From Flaccisagitta enflata (taxonomy: Eukaryota > Chaetognatha > Sagittoidea > Aphragmophora): 64,000 bases of DNA. Below the pieces are notes generated by a model. The model worked only from the letters and a program-made list of their open reading frames with translations. It did not search any database and had not been told where the DNA came from. Location of the stretch: the NCBI GenBank assembly GCA_965153355.1, contig OZ231127.1:68510001-68574000 (forward strand). The letters run 5' to 3'. Shown here piece by piece: positions 1 to 11,239 of the stretch. The position numbers were made by a program, and so were the translations under genes. How positions within the stretch are numbered: the stretch's first letter is position 1; the number at the start of each line of letters is the position of its first letter.

Positions 1-949
1 GAAATTTTGCATACACATAAAGGACTACCTCCATGCCAAAAATTATCATGCTAAGCCAATTATTTTTGAAAATATAGCAATTTTTCATTTTTTTGAAATT
101 TTGTTTTTTTTTGTGCCATTCCCTTAAAAATTGGCCAAAAATATTTTTCAAAAAATGAAATTTGTAGCTCTGGGTATTGACTACATGTAACATAAAAATA
201 AAATTTTGAAACGAATTTTTTGGCTACAAAAGTGATTTTAAGAAACAAAAATTTTTTGACAACCAAAAACAAAAAATGCCCGGAACAGCTCCAAACCCTT
301 ATGGGGGGTGGGGGTACTATAGGTGCACACCACAGAAAAATTTCAGATCTCATATCCTTGTAATTGGAGAGATATGGCTTCCCTCCTTATCACCAGTTCT
401 TTGATTCCGGTACTGTAAGAGAATGCCCAGGCTGAGATTCAGCTTCAGCCTTTTTCAAAAACAATCTTACTCAAGTTTCTTATCAAAAAAATGAGTCTAA
501 TTCAAATTTTTAAGAAATATTGGTTGTCTATCTTTAAAAATAACTTTTTTTTTTTAGTTTGCCTATAAAATCAGGCATTATATCTAAAAGAATACAACAA
601 TTATCAAGTTAAGATACATAGTTAAGATACAACTGCTCTAAATAAGGTATTTTTATACAATTTAGACATGTATGAACATCGAACAAATTAAGAACACTTT
701 AAGAGAATTTCAGGCTGAAAACAGACAAAAATTTAAGAACACCCAGGCTGAGTTCAAAAAAGCTGTCTCTTATAAAAAAAAAAAAAGTGTAGTAATGTTG
801 TCCAACTTTCATATGATTGGGCGCCAAAAACGTTAAGTGGGTTAGTCGTCATTGTTCTTGTTTACCATTTCAAGACAGTTTTGCAAACACATAACATTCA
901 AGAAACACACTGATGTAGAAGGATCAAAAGCGTAGCAGAAACTTCGTAC
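1..949. other. Non-coding left edge
   Basis: AT-rich sequence with T and A runs and no convincing ORF or splice-flanked segment. It is presumably the intron after exon 18 of the minus-strand RhoGAP gene. A small poly(A) run lies at 774-786. Confidence 0.5.
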
Positions 950-1126
950 CGGCACTTTTCACGGATCTCAATCTTCCAGCTCGTTTCTTTTCGGCGGCGG
1001 TTTTTTGCGGCGTCATCGCGGCGCTGCCAGATGCGGCGTTTCCGGCGTTTCCTACTTCGGCGCCGGAAGATTCGTCGCGAGAGGACTTTCTCGCATCCGG
1101 TCGAGAAAAAATCGAACGCCAACCGC
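950..1126 (-). CDS. ARHGAP32: ARHGAP32/33-like exon 18 (tail, last seen exon)
   Basis: The acceptor is TTTTCACTAAAG and the exon enters in phase 1. It reads GGWRSIFSRPDARKSS and later GRLRSVKSAG. Family members have a comparable G-WRS-F block followed by a basic serine-rich stretch and an LRS-KS motif just after the RhoGAP region. I place the donor at GTACGA (950). If that donor is not used the frame runs to a TGA at 924-926, which would end the protein here. The family usually has a long C-terminal tail, so I favour the donor. The middle is alanine- and serine-rich. Confidence 0.72.
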
Positions 1127-1438
1127 CTTTAGTGAAAATAAAATTCAAGGTATCAGAAAGAGTTATCGCAGAACCTTCACTGAGGCTATCGATTTATAAT
1201 TCACGCCGGAATCTACAGGTATACAGCTCCAGGTCAACGTAATCAACTAGCTTGATCGAATTCATGAATACCTGATGGTGTTTTCTCACTCGAGTCGACC
1301 TTGTTCCCCTTTTTGCCTGAGATACAAACCAAAAAAGAAAATAAATTGATTTTTAGAATTGATTTCTTTTGCTTACAGGGGAGGCTTTGTCAAACCAACT
1401 TACAAGACACAAGAAAAGCACACACAAACACACGCACG

Positions 1439-1581
<143 letters not shown>

Positions 1582-1583
1582 AC

Positions 1584-1850
1584 CTGGATGCTCGGGAATG
1601 ATGGTGTGAAATTCTTTGGAGACGCTGCTGCTGGTTGACAAATCCATGGAGATGGAACCTGGTGTCAATCCCGGACCGGATATGGCAATTGGCGCCGTTT
1701 CGTGGCAAGACGTCGTCAGAGCGTCTTCCATTCCAGCGGCACCCATCGAAGTTGTCATAACGTCAGTCCGGTTGGCGGCGCCGATTGCAACGGAAGGATT
1801 GGCGCGCATTCTCGCTTCCTCCAACGACAACAACCGCGTCGGCGTTGATA
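1584..1850 (-). CDS. ARHGAP32: ARHGAP32/33-like exon 17 (post-GAP tail)
   Basis: The acceptor is CGTCTTTTAG and the donor is CCAG|GTCAGT. The exon enters and leaves in phase 1. It reads STPTRLLSLEEARMRANPS and ends KEFHTIIPEHPG. LLSLEEA and KFHTII are landmarks of the ARHGAP32 tail just behind the GAP domain. The region between them is a low-complexity Ser/Thr/Ala/Gly linker. The donor runs directly into a (GT)n tract of about 140 bp on the coding strand. Confidence 0.9.
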
Positions 1851-2089
1851 CTAAAAGACGAAGGGGGAAAAGGCGTGCATAAAAGGGTTAGATCTTAACA
1901 GCAGCAGGCCCGCAAATCAATCAGTTGAATAGTGCAAATGAAAGCGTTAGGATTTTGTATCCATTCAATGGAATACCACTGCAAATCAAAAAGATTTTTT
2001 TTTCATTCAATGCAATACCATTCATCTATCTAATAGATATATGTCAATTATCCATCGCTTCCTTATCAAGCTCAAGTCATTACGGTCAC

Positions 2090-2139
2090 CTGCAAGAGAT
2101 TTTGGCCTGGAGGATCGTTTTGGTGTCGTTCCGGATCCC
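2090..2139 (-). CDS. ARHGAP32: ARHGAP32/33-like exon 16 (50-nt exon)
   Basis: A 50-nt exon with acceptor TTCAAACAG and donor GCAG|GTGACC. It enters in phase 2 and leaves in phase 1, bridging exon 15 to exon 17. It encodes GSGTTPKRSSRPKSLA. The SRPKSL string is the conserved basic motif after the GAP domain in ARHGAP32. Intron 15, upstream of this exon, is about 7 kb and holds a complete gene on the other strand. Confidence 0.88.
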
Positions 2140-2814
2140 CTGTTTGAATTAAAAACAGAATGTCTTTCTAGAGTGTAGACTTGTCTATGTGGATTCATAA
2201 GTCCAAAATACATGTAGTTTTCAAGTTTAGTTCGTCATTTCTATAGGATAAACCTCCTAGAAATAGCGGGGCAATCGGTGTGGCAAGCTGGTTTGTATCG
2301 TCGCGTCATTGTACATGAGTCGAGCAAAACAAGTAAATCCAAATTACTTATTTTCCACCATTCCTTGACTTTCCTTCCTCGTCTCCACTTGTAAGTTACC
2401 AGTCACAAATGGAGTTAGAATTATAGAATTTAGTCTCAACTTGACTCCGACGTTTTGGCAACGCAGAAACCAAAGCAGGCCTATACAATCTCATCAGAGT
2501 TTTGAACCGTACAAGGAAAAGAAGGCATTCTCAAGAATTTCTTGGAAACAATTGAATCAAACCAAAAGATGCTATAAACGAAAAACAACGATGAAATAAA
2601 TAAGAAACAACAAGAAAAACAACGCAACCAAAGAAATCAACAAAAACTAAGCCAGCAACAAAACACCGACAACCAAAGATACGTTCCGCGAAAAAAAACT
2701 GCTAGTGGAAACATTAAACTTTAATCCTTTAATAAAAAAAGTAGAAGATAAAAAGACAAACCCCGAAAAGAGGCTGGTAAAAGACAATCATCACACAAAA
2801 TTCTCATCGAAACA

Positions 2815-2954
2815 ATGAACCGGAACAGAAACAACAATTGTTTGGAGAAAGAACGGTACGAAACCGAGTCCGGGCGCGGAATCTGGCAATATATAACAGG
2901 GACAGATTCGGAAAACAGTACAGCTTCGTCAGAAGCAGACTCAGAACCATTCAG
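2815..2954 (+). CDS. Nested gene, exon 1 (start uncertain)
   Basis: The plus-strand frame from ATG 2815 reads MNRNRNNNCLEKERYETES and ends with an acidic Ser-rich stretch TASSEADSEPF, with donor TTCAG|GTTGTT in phase 2. The frame is open back to a TAA near 2752. An internal acceptor ATATAACAG at 2895 could be used instead of this start. The donor opens directly into a (GTT)n tract. With this start the eight exons give 260 codons plus stop, exactly in frame. Confidence 0.5.
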
Positions 2955-2960
2955 GTTGTT

Positions 2961-2971
2961 CGCTGTTGTCG

Positions 2972-3055
<84 letters not shown>

Positions 3056-3056
3056 G
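2961..3056. repeat. (GTT)n microsatellite
   Basis: Starts a few bases after the donor of nested-gene exon 1. Confidence 0.95.
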
Positions 3057-3202
3057 CTGTTGCAACAGAAAAGAACTTCGACTTCATTGTGACGAAGTTT
3101 TAGTTATTGCATCGCTGTTTATTACGTTCGGTTTCTTCTCTTGACAATTATGATCATATGATGGATAATAGATATTTCTGATATTAACTCTTTTCGACGT
3201 AG

Positions 3203-3240
3203 TGGTTCCGAAGACTCGCGGCGAAACAGCATGAGTGAAG
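3203..3240 (+). CDS. Nested gene, exon 2 (38 nt)
   Basis: A 38-nt exon with acceptor TTTTCGACGTAG and donor GTGAAG|GTAACG, phase 2 in and phase 1 out. It encodes GSEDSRRNSMSE. RRNS is a basophilic-kinase type site (inference). It continues the acidic Ser-rich segment of exon 1. Confidence 0.55.
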
Positions 3241-3340
3241 GTAACGCTAAATTTGCTCATTCTAAAATTCAGCCGAAAAGAAAGGTGGCGTTGGCTAAAA
3301 AACTTTTCCCTACGCCTTGCCTTTGGTTTACTTATTCTAG

Positions 3341-3500
3341 AAGTGGTTGGTCGATCTGTCAATCCGCCGATCCGGTATCGGCCGATCATTCAAGACACTT
3401 CCGGCAGAATCGCGAACACGTCTCCGGAACCGGAAACGATCGAACCGGGATTAAATCGACGCGTTCAAAGTAACGCGGGATTTACGAGATCAGCCAGAAG
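3341..3500 (+). CDS. Nested gene, exon 3
   Basis: The acceptor TTTACTTATTCTAG is strong and the donor is CAGAAG|GTGAAA, phase 1 in and phase 2 out. It encodes VVGRSVNPPIRYRPIIQDT, then NTSPEPETIEPGLNRRVQ. No known domain is recognised, and the segment looks disordered. It lies inside intron 15 of the opposite-strand RhoGAP gene. Confidence 0.65.
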
Positions 3501-4709
3501 GTGAAATCAGCTTCCTTCAAATTGTCGCGGGGTCTCTATATCTACAAGAGGCTGTGTCCGTCGGTCCGTCGGTCCGTTGATCCATCCGTAGGTCTGTCTA
3601 ATACGTTGATAAGCCCGTTCAGCAGTTGTTTCTATTTTTGTTATTTGGTCTCATCATTTTTCGGAGAAAAAAAATGACACTAATGCGAGAAGACATCAAT
3701 CTGTCTGCAGGGGCTCGTTTTCGACTCGTCTTTGTTTTGATGTCTCACTGATCACTTTAATGACGACATTATACAGACGAAAGTGAAATACAAGAAGTTA
3801 ACCCCCAACAAAACTGTAGCACCCCCCTACAGCCTCAACAGCGAAATGGAGAAAGACACATAAGACGGGGCTTATATCAATATAATTAGCTTTATCAAAG
3901 CGATTTTCGAATTTCATTCTCAGTAAAGAATTATAGCTAAAAAAACTTTTTAAAAATTGCATTTTTAGCATAATCAAAAAAATGTGAATTTTAAATAGTT
4001 TTTTAAACTAATTCTTTACTGGGATTGAAATTCCAAAATTGCTCTTATGAGGCTAATTCTATTGATATATTTCCATTCCTTATCTTATATGCCTTTCTTG
4101 ATTCAGCAATTGCAACTGTGGAGGGGGGGGGGTGCTACAGTTTTTGAGGGGTTGACTTCTAGTATTTTACTTTCGTCTGTTGAGAAAACGTCTGAAATGA
4201 AGTCTTTTTTACCTTTTGCACGCGGACTAGCTACTCCACAAAAAGCTTCATCTGTCTGTTCGTCCGTCAGTATACCACGCTCAAAACCATTGCATTGCAT
4301 TGCCGCCTCTGCCTCCCCCCCCATGATATCGTAACCCCAGGTCACATATTTTTGTTTCTCTCTTCATTTCATTGACTCATTACTAACCTTAATGGCGACA
4401 TATATCTTTCTGGGAAATGACAAAAACAAATGGTACCCAGTTGCCTTGCACAAATCTTATCGAACATCAGTCGGGAGAGTTCCTTTGGCTTGGGAACTTG
4501 GGAATAAGTTATCAAATATTTGCACAGATTGAAATTAAAATATTTTTTTAGGTTCCTATTTGTGAATACATACTAAGACAGAGGGAATATAAGCAGAGAA
4601 ATTGAGCTCTTTTTTGTGACTTTATTCACGACAGTAATTTCGTGGTGTCGTAAAGTAAGCGTCGGAATTGAACATTTTTTTCTAATTCCCATTTTCTTTC
4701 GACGCCCAG

Positions 4710-4867
4710 TTTTTCGTCGTCGTCGAGTAATTCGAATTCTGTGGTGGGCGACGAACAACAGAACAGAAACGCGCATAGTCAAGAGAAAAGACATCGACCC
4801 TCGACAGAGGAAGATGACAAAACTGCTTACTTCATCTTCCATGTCATTGTCGCTCCCGATATACCAG
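4710..4867 (+). CDS. Nested gene, exon 4
   Basis: The acceptor is CTTTCGACGCCCAG and the donor is ATACCAG|GTGCTG, phase 2 in and phase 1 out. It reads FSSSSSNSNSVVGDEQQN, then STEEDDKTAYFIFHVIV and APDIP. A serine run and charged linker lead into a hydrophobic strand-like segment AYFIFHVIV. No family is recognised. Confidence 0.6.
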
Positions 4868-5087
4868 GTGCTGACAGTTATTAGTTATAGTGCTTTCGCC
4901 TGCCTATCTATTTCGCTTTCATTCTTTGTATGCATCCATGCGTGCGCGTGTGTTTTTGTGTGTGCGGGGTTTTTTTTGTGTGTATATTTGTGTATTTGTG
5001 TATTGTTTTTGTGTGTGGGTGTGTGTGTGTGTGCGTGTTTTATTTTGTTTTTTTTTGTGTGTGCTGTGTTTTTTGGTTTTTTTTGTT

Positions 5088-5093
<6 letters not shown>

Positions 5094-5168
<75 letters not shown>
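5094..5168. repeat. (GT)n microsatellite
   Basis: Inside the intron between nested-gene exons 4 and 5; preceded by degenerate GT/T-rich sequence from 4940. Confidence 0.95.
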
Positions 5169-5171
<3 letters not shown>

Positions 5172-5240
5172 TTATTACCCTAACCAATCACCCACTAATC
5201 CATCGAGTTGAAAAAAAAACATTCATCCGGTTTCTTTCAG

Positions 5241-5299
5241 ATTTGGCGAGGTTATATCAGTGGTGGAGTCAGTATCATCGGTCTATCAACATTCAATCA
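5241..5299 (+). CDS. Nested gene, exon 5
   Basis: The acceptor GGTTTCTTTCAG is good and the donor is AATCA|GTTGAG, phase 1 in and phase 0 out. It encodes LARLYQWWSQYHRSINIQS. The frame and donor were chosen because they are the ones that keep phase with both neighbours. A longer reading in another frame leads to stops. Confidence 0.55.
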
Positions 5300-5440
5300 G
5301 TTGAGTATCAGGATGAGCCTCCATTTTGATGAACCGGCGACATACGGAACTACGTACATTCACTTGTCTTTCTCTTCCTCATTTGTTATTTCATTTTCGT
5401 CATTTTCTTTTCTCTTTCTCTTTCTCGTTCTCTCTCTCAC

Positions 5441-5444
<4 letters not shown>

Positions 5445-5534
<90 letters not shown>
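5445..5534. repeat. (CT)n microsatellite acting as acceptor tract
   Basis: Ends in CAG at the acceptor of nested-gene exon 6. Confidence 0.95.
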
Positions 5535-5536
<2 letters not shown>

Positions 5537-5634
5537 ACTCGACACGTTGCAGAAGTCCATGAACCCGGAGCAAGTTCATATGAGTAAACTGATATTCTTC
5601 GCGATGCAGCATTGGGACCAAGCGCAACACGAGG
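5535..5634 (+). CDS. Nested gene, exon 6
   Basis: The acceptor pyrimidine tract is the (CT)n microsatellite itself, ending CTCTCTCAG. The donor is CACGAGG|GTATGA, phase 0 in and phase 1 out. It encodes LLDTLQKSMNPEQVHMSKL and IFFAMQHWDQAQHE. The composition is that of a helical domain. The family is not recognised. Confidence 0.68.
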
Positions 5635-5802
5635 GTATGACGTTTTTCACCTTCCCACCATCGCCCCATACAAAAAAATATTTTCTGAATGGCATTAAAG
5701 GTTTTTGATAATTTATCAGATAGACCCAGTCAGTTATGTTTAAAGGTTGGGTCTGGATGCGCATTTACTTAATTTGCATAATGCGCATTTGTCGTCGTTC
5801 AG

Positions 5803-5873
5803 GCGCTGCGGGATTTGCTCCGGAAATTCTGGCCAACGCTCGCAATCATCACGACCTCTTTCACCGAGTCAGG
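5803..5873 (+). CDS. Nested gene, exon 7
   Basis: The acceptor is TCGTCGTTCAG and the donor is GTCAGG|GTCAGT, phase 1 in and phase 0 out. It encodes AAGFAPEILANARNHHDLF and HRVR. The donor continues as a GTCA tetranucleotide repeat over about 50 bp. Confidence 0.66.
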
Positions 5874-6086
5874 GTCAGTCAGTCAGTCGGTCAATCAAAC
5901 AGTCAGTCAGTCAGTCAGCCATTCAGTCATCAAGACATCATCCATGGAGTCAGGGTTTGACAACAAACATGTTGCTTCTGGGCTTCATGTTGCTTTTAGG
6001 CGTCATCAGATATAGTTTTTCACCTGTACATCTATCAATCTATCTGGGCAGCTGTTATGTCACTGTGCGGATATCCTTCATTACAG

Positions 6087-6143
6087 CTGACAAGTTCCGT
6101 GCTGCTCGCCGAAATTACGTCGTATCTAAGCAGTCACGGCTAA
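6087..6143 (+). CDS. Nested gene, terminal exon 8
   Basis: The acceptor is CCTTCATTACAG, phase 0. It encodes LTSSVLLAEITSYLSSHG followed by TAA (6141-6143), extending the helical C-terminus. No AATAAA is seen close downstream. The whole gene is a plus-strand gene nested in an intron of the minus-strand RhoGAP gene. Confidence 0.6.
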   Translation: MTSSVLLAEITSYLSSHG

Positions 6144-6440
6144 TCTCTACGAAGTTTCATTTATGAAATATGGAGGATCGGAAACAAAGGGGGGCAAACG
6201 AAGGCAACCCTGTCAACTCAACAATGGGCAGAATTACCTTACTTCCAAGCTGAGTGAGTCAAATGGGAATTTTTAATAGACTTGGCGGTCATTAGATTGG
6301 AAAAGGAAATAGCTTTTAAAATGATGGTTTTCTGTTAGCGTGCATGGTGAGTGAAAGTGAGACGAATCGGGAGAGGAGAGAGAAATGCTCTCTCGGGATT
6401 TGGCGGTAAGAAATACCGATGGGTTCCACGCTGCTCCCAA

Positions 6441-6485
<45 letters not shown>

Positions 6486-6938
6486 CATTGTCGGACAGAC
6501 AAACAGAAAGACCGCAAGACGAAGTTACTTACGCATCATCTCACATTTTACAAAAGCTGCGTAATCGTTATTTCTCGCAATTCCGCTCACCCCAACTAAA
6601 CAGTTCCCAATTTGGACTCATTCAAAAAACGGCGTAACGAAGAAATGGACCATGGGAAAACGTATCGAGCAAAATGGCGAATTGAGAAAGAACCAATGAC
6701 GGCCATTAAGTTCAAGTTTAAGCAAGGAGAGGGGGGGAAGAATGTCACAAGTAAAAACACCCATAAAATTCGCTGCTAAGGTGTTAAAAAGCTGAGAAAA
6801 GATGGACGAACCATGGATAGAAAACATTCAAACGCGATAAGGAATCTAAAGACTTATAGAAGAGAGAATTCGAGGTCAACGAATTTGAAGTGCAAAAGAC
6901 AAAATGGTCATTTAGCCCTTTTTTAGCGGGGAAACAGA

Positions 6939-7043
<105 letters not shown>

Positions 7044-8435
7044 ATGCAAATAAGGAACATTTCTTCCTTTCTTTGGCTCACATGGGGATTATTTGAAGGA
7101 AATTCGTCGCGATGAGAATACCCAATTTCCCCCTCCTCCTCCACCCCCTTGTCCCCCCACCCCTCACTCATCTTCGTTATTCCGCTGATTGCTAATTTAC
7201 AATTTGAACACGTGAAAGTTCGTTTCATTCAATAGAATTATTTTCAAAATTGATGAGTCCAATTCTCTTTTTTTCAATCCATCCCATCTATATATTTAGC
7301 ATCTATATAATTAGCAATTCTCTTCTATCTCTCGCTTAAAACCGTGTGGGCGTCGTATCTGTCACATCCGCACCCGAAGTTGTCTGGCATCTTTCTAACC
7401 ACAGTTAATGTCGTCTAGACATGGTAATACAGCTCTAAGCCTTTTACTTTGGCATTAGTAGAGCAACTAGAGCATCTATCTGTGACATCAGTTTGGATAA
7501 TGGATATTAGGGCGGTTACCGAGGGGGCTTCAATATCATACTTGTGAATGAAATAAAACAAGTAGAGGTTAATATTTGATCAGGAAACCCGTATAGCAAC
7601 ACTAAAGAGCTTCAATGGACATACAATTGTTTTTACTTACTTCACCATTGAGTTGCCACATGGGTTTCTCAATCAAATACCAATTTCTGCTTTTTTACTT
7701 AACTGCCCAAATGCTAATTAGTATGTATGGTGAGAGCTAAGTTTACCCCTCAGAGAACCAGCCTAATGGATAATTGTTCGTCTTGATTCAATTATAGATA
7801 TTGAATCTTTTCAACTGTTGCGTTGACCCGAAGGCAAGACGGAATCTGTCGCTACAAGAAAAAGAAGAAAAGGCGGTTGATCGCCTCGCGGGTGCGTGAC
7901 CGACAGGCAGACAGAGCTGAGCGAGGCAAACGCTTTTGGGACCAAAACAAACAAACAACAAAAACAGCTTCCATCATTTTTCGATTTTGTTCTAGGCCTG
8001 AACGTTGAACAAAGCGATGACCTTGTTTTGATTCATTGTCATCTGCAGTCACCCTTTTCATTTCTATTTTAAGCCGAAGGCTAACCAAAGCATGCCAAAC
8101 CAACCGCAACATTAAAGAAAGGAGTAAAAGAAACATTCCGATCAACCGCGTCGTCAAATTGGTCGGGTCGGGTCGGTCCGCTCGTTCGCTCGTTCGTTCT
8201 GCTCGTAAACTTACGCGTTAAATCACAATTGATACAGGTTCGATTCATCCGTCTGTCTGGTGTTCATTCTTAAATTGAAACGCGTTGGGAGGCAGTATAT
8301 CAAAGGCTAAAAGTATGATAGGTGGAACAATATCCCTCACTATACCCAAACTGAAAAATATGGAAGAAGGCCTTGTGAGCCCTCACTGACTAGTTACTAC
8401 GCGCATCACTCCTAGTTTTCCATTTAGCAAAACTA

Positions 8436-9024
8436 CTATCTTGGAAAAAATAAAAGTCCAGGACGTTTTGTCACATTCTAACTTTGATATACATGATTTG
8501 ATATGAAAATTGGTAACCAAAATGAAGCTAATAAACAGGGCTAGCAAATGGCGCCAAGCCGAGACTCATAGTTTTGTTTGTTAAGATCTTACATCAAGAT
8601 AAGTGAAAATGTTGATTACAGGAAATAAAAACAAAACTAGAATAGAATATGAATGCATGACGTTTTGTTACAGTGTCGCTTTGATATGTAAAATTTGAAA
8701 GGAAAATTGGTGACCATTTTGAAGCTCTTGATCAGGGCTATCCATTGCCGCCAACCAGAGACTCCTAGCTTTATCCGTTTGGACTCTACATCAAAAAGAG
8801 TGAGAATGTTGATTATTAGAAATTGTAAAAAAATTGTGTTGAGGGATTGTACTTCAAAATAACATTATACCCTTTACCAAGGCATGCCCTTACAGATACA
8901 AACAGTTTCTAAACTCTGAAAAGGATATCCTAAATGGTAGCCTTGTAAAAATGGTCATTTTTTATCAAATTTGAAATCAAATCATTCTTTTATCCAGCTT
9001 GGACTTTTATTTTTTCCAAGATAG
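8436..9024. mobile_element. Tc1/mariner-like MITE (589 bp) with TA duplication, copy 1
   Basis: Starts CTATCTTGGAAAAAATAAAA and ends with the inverted complement (TTTTATTTTTTCCAAGATAG), flanked by TA on both sides (8434-8435 and 9025-9026). No transposase ORF is present. It sits inside a copy of another repeat. The uninterrupted copy at 17032 reads AGCAAAACTAACTTG across the insertion point, the expected empty site. Confidence 0.85.
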
Positions 9025-9130
9025 TAACTTGTATAAATCGTTATAAACTTGTATAAATCGTTGTTCTGTTTGCTGATATGTGTACAGCAAACAAGTTAGT
9101 CCGTCAGTCGGCTTGTCCTTGTAAACTTAC

Positions 9131-9231
9131 GCGTTGAGAGGCAACATGTCCCTGGCGACGACAGAGTCGCTCAATTCGATGGGCGTGAAAATGGAATCTG
9201 CATAACGAATCAGGAGTTCCACCACCACCGC
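9131..9231 (-). CDS. ARHGAP32: ARHGAP32/33-like exon 15 (end of RhoGAP domain)
   Basis: The acceptor is GGTCCGCAG and the donor is AACGC|GTAAGT. It is phase 0 in and phase 2 out. It reads AVVVELLIRYADSIFTPIE, the final helix of the RhoGAP fold (VVVEFIL-type), then ELSDSVVARDMLPLN. The donor-side 15-mer GTAAACTTACGCGTT (plus strand) occurs again at 8205. Confidence 0.92.
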
Positions 9232-9929
9232 CTGCGGACCAAAACAAGAGATATTATGCGGGGGCTGAGGAGTGAGGGGTGGGTGGGGAGGGGAGGAGAT
9301 GTGAGACATGTTAAATCGTTGAAAAGATAGAAAATGAGAAAACACGGGAATGAGGGAATAAGAGAACAGGGCCGGATACGTAAAAAAAAAAAATTAGAGA
9401 ACTTTCTATTTTAATATTTTTGGGAGGTTTGCTTTCAACACATGTATGATAAGTTTAAGTGATTTAAGCGCTTATGAGCTTGGGTATCGGCGCACTGTGA
9501 CATCGTTTGTCATAATCGACGCGCTCGACGGTTGGCGAACAGTGTCATCATTCATCATGACGAGACTTAAAAGATCAAGTTAAAAATCGGAAATCGAGAG
9601 GACGATAATTTATCAAACGGAATGCCGATAACATTAAAACGCAATCGTGTCTGCATTGGCGCAATTATTCCTCTTTCTCCTCACTTTAAACTTCAGCCCG
9701 AGTTTCTCACCGCGGCAAGCTCAAGCTCCATACCTATCACCCGTCTTTCACTCTTTCACTTCTCCCCTTGCAACATCGCAAAAAGCACTTCATTAAACAT
9801 GAAAAGTGAGTTCACGCCGTGATTTAATAGAAGTTAAATTGCGATCGGCGGAAGAAAAAGCTGATTAGTTAAAATTTGAGTTGTGTAATTAGCGCTTTTC
9901 AAACGTAGCGTTTAACGTTTAAATGTCTT

Positions 9930-10045
9930 AAACGACGACGGCAAAAACAACGGCATCGATAACAACGACGACAACAACAACGACAACGACAACGACGAAG
10001 ACGACAACAACAACAACAACAACGACGATGACGACAACAATGACG

Positions 10046-10140
<95 letters not shown>

Positions 10141-10200
10141 AGCAACAACGAAAACTACATAGAAATCAACAACAACAACAAAAACAACAACAACACTAAT
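9930..10200. repeat. (CAA/CGA)n array
   Basis: Mixed CAA and CGA trinucleotides, with a pure CGA block near 10097-10141. It lies about 20 bp into the intron after RhoGAP exon 14. Confidence 0.9.
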
Positions 10201-10218
10201 CACGGGCGATTAGCTAAC

Positions 10219-10280
10219 CTGTATTCCGACGCTGTGAAGAGCAGCTGATGCTGTCACGTCGCTCCACGACAACGTCGAGC
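10219..10280 (-). CDS. ARHGAP32: ARHGAP32/33-like exon 14 (RhoGAP domain)
   Basis: A 62-nt exon with acceptor TTAACACAG and donor ACAG|GTTAGC, phase 1 in and phase 0 out. It encodes STLSWSDVTASAALHSVGIQ, at the position of the family's helix between the APNLL motif and VVVEF. A (GTT)n tract on the coding strand begins about 24 nt inside the following intron. Confidence 0.85.
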
Positions 10281-10606
10281 CTGTGTTAACATCAAAACAA
10301 GCATTGTACCAGGTTAGGGCGAGAAACCTAATAACCAAGACATGGTGACGAGATCCGTAATCAAAGCGGCATGATTGATGTAGTCAACCAAATAGTACTT
10401 TTGTGGAAAGAAACAATGGAATAACTGAACGAATAAATAAATGAATGTAAATGGATGAATGACTGACTGATTGAAAAGGATAACAATGATTTGAAAATTG
10501 GTGAATGAATAAATGAAAGAATAAGGAAATTCATGATGGCACAATTTGTGCCACATACGATGGACGAATGACGGACGTGGGCGGATTGACAGGATTGTAA
10601 AGACTA

Positions 10607-11218
10607 CAGTGCGGCGCAAAAATAAGTTTCAGGTTTTGTCACAAATCTTTTGTATGTTCCATAGCAGATAAGAACCTTTTATCAGTGAGATTATTAAAGG
10701 ATTTTTAGTTTTCTTTAATTTGGGACCAATCCCAGATTTCTAGCTCTTTTTGTTTAGGCGTGACATTGATTTGAAGTAGTACATATCAAAATTACCTTGG
10801 GAAAAACAGCAAAAAATGATGATATTTTCATTGCTTGAAAACATAACTGATTCACTTCAAACTAATGTCATTTGAAAAGGAATCAAGCTATAAAGTTCTG
10901 CTTGGTCTAGATTAGTAGATTTTTTGAAGATCTTTAAAAAGCTCATGGATATGATGCATGAATCATGATTTATTTTTAGTCTATTAAAGAAAAACAAGGT
11001 CTAAGATGTGTTTCATCAATAGTTAGTACTGGTTAATTATATCCCTTCTTTGAACTTGTATAACTTTTTTACAAATTAAGTTGCAATAATGGGATTGGAC
11101 TAGATTTGTAGAATTTTTAAAGATGTTTAAATATATCATGGATTTTAATTGTCTAAACTCACTACTTTTGAAATATTTGCTTACTAAACTGATTGAAACT
11201 TATTTTTGCGCCGCACTG
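10607..11218. mobile_element. Tc1/mariner-like MITE (612 bp) with 25-bp perfect terminal repeats
   Basis: The left end CAGTGCGGCGCAAAAATAAG is repeated as its exact inverse at the right end (CTTATTTTTGCGCCGCACTG); identity extends about 25 bp. TA flanks both sides (10605-10606 and 11219-11220). The CAGTG..CAAAAATAAGT type terminus is typical of Tc1/mariner relatives. No transposase ORF is present. It lies in intron 13 of the RhoGAP gene. Confidence 0.88.
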
Positions 11219-11239
11219 TAAAGAGACATGTGAAAGAAA

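Noticed and set aside
5248-5273. Alternative frame FGEVISVVES with donor GTATCA for nested-gene exon 5
   Set aside because: It would need phase 2 entry, which the upstream exon (phase 1) does not give; the other frame fits both sides.
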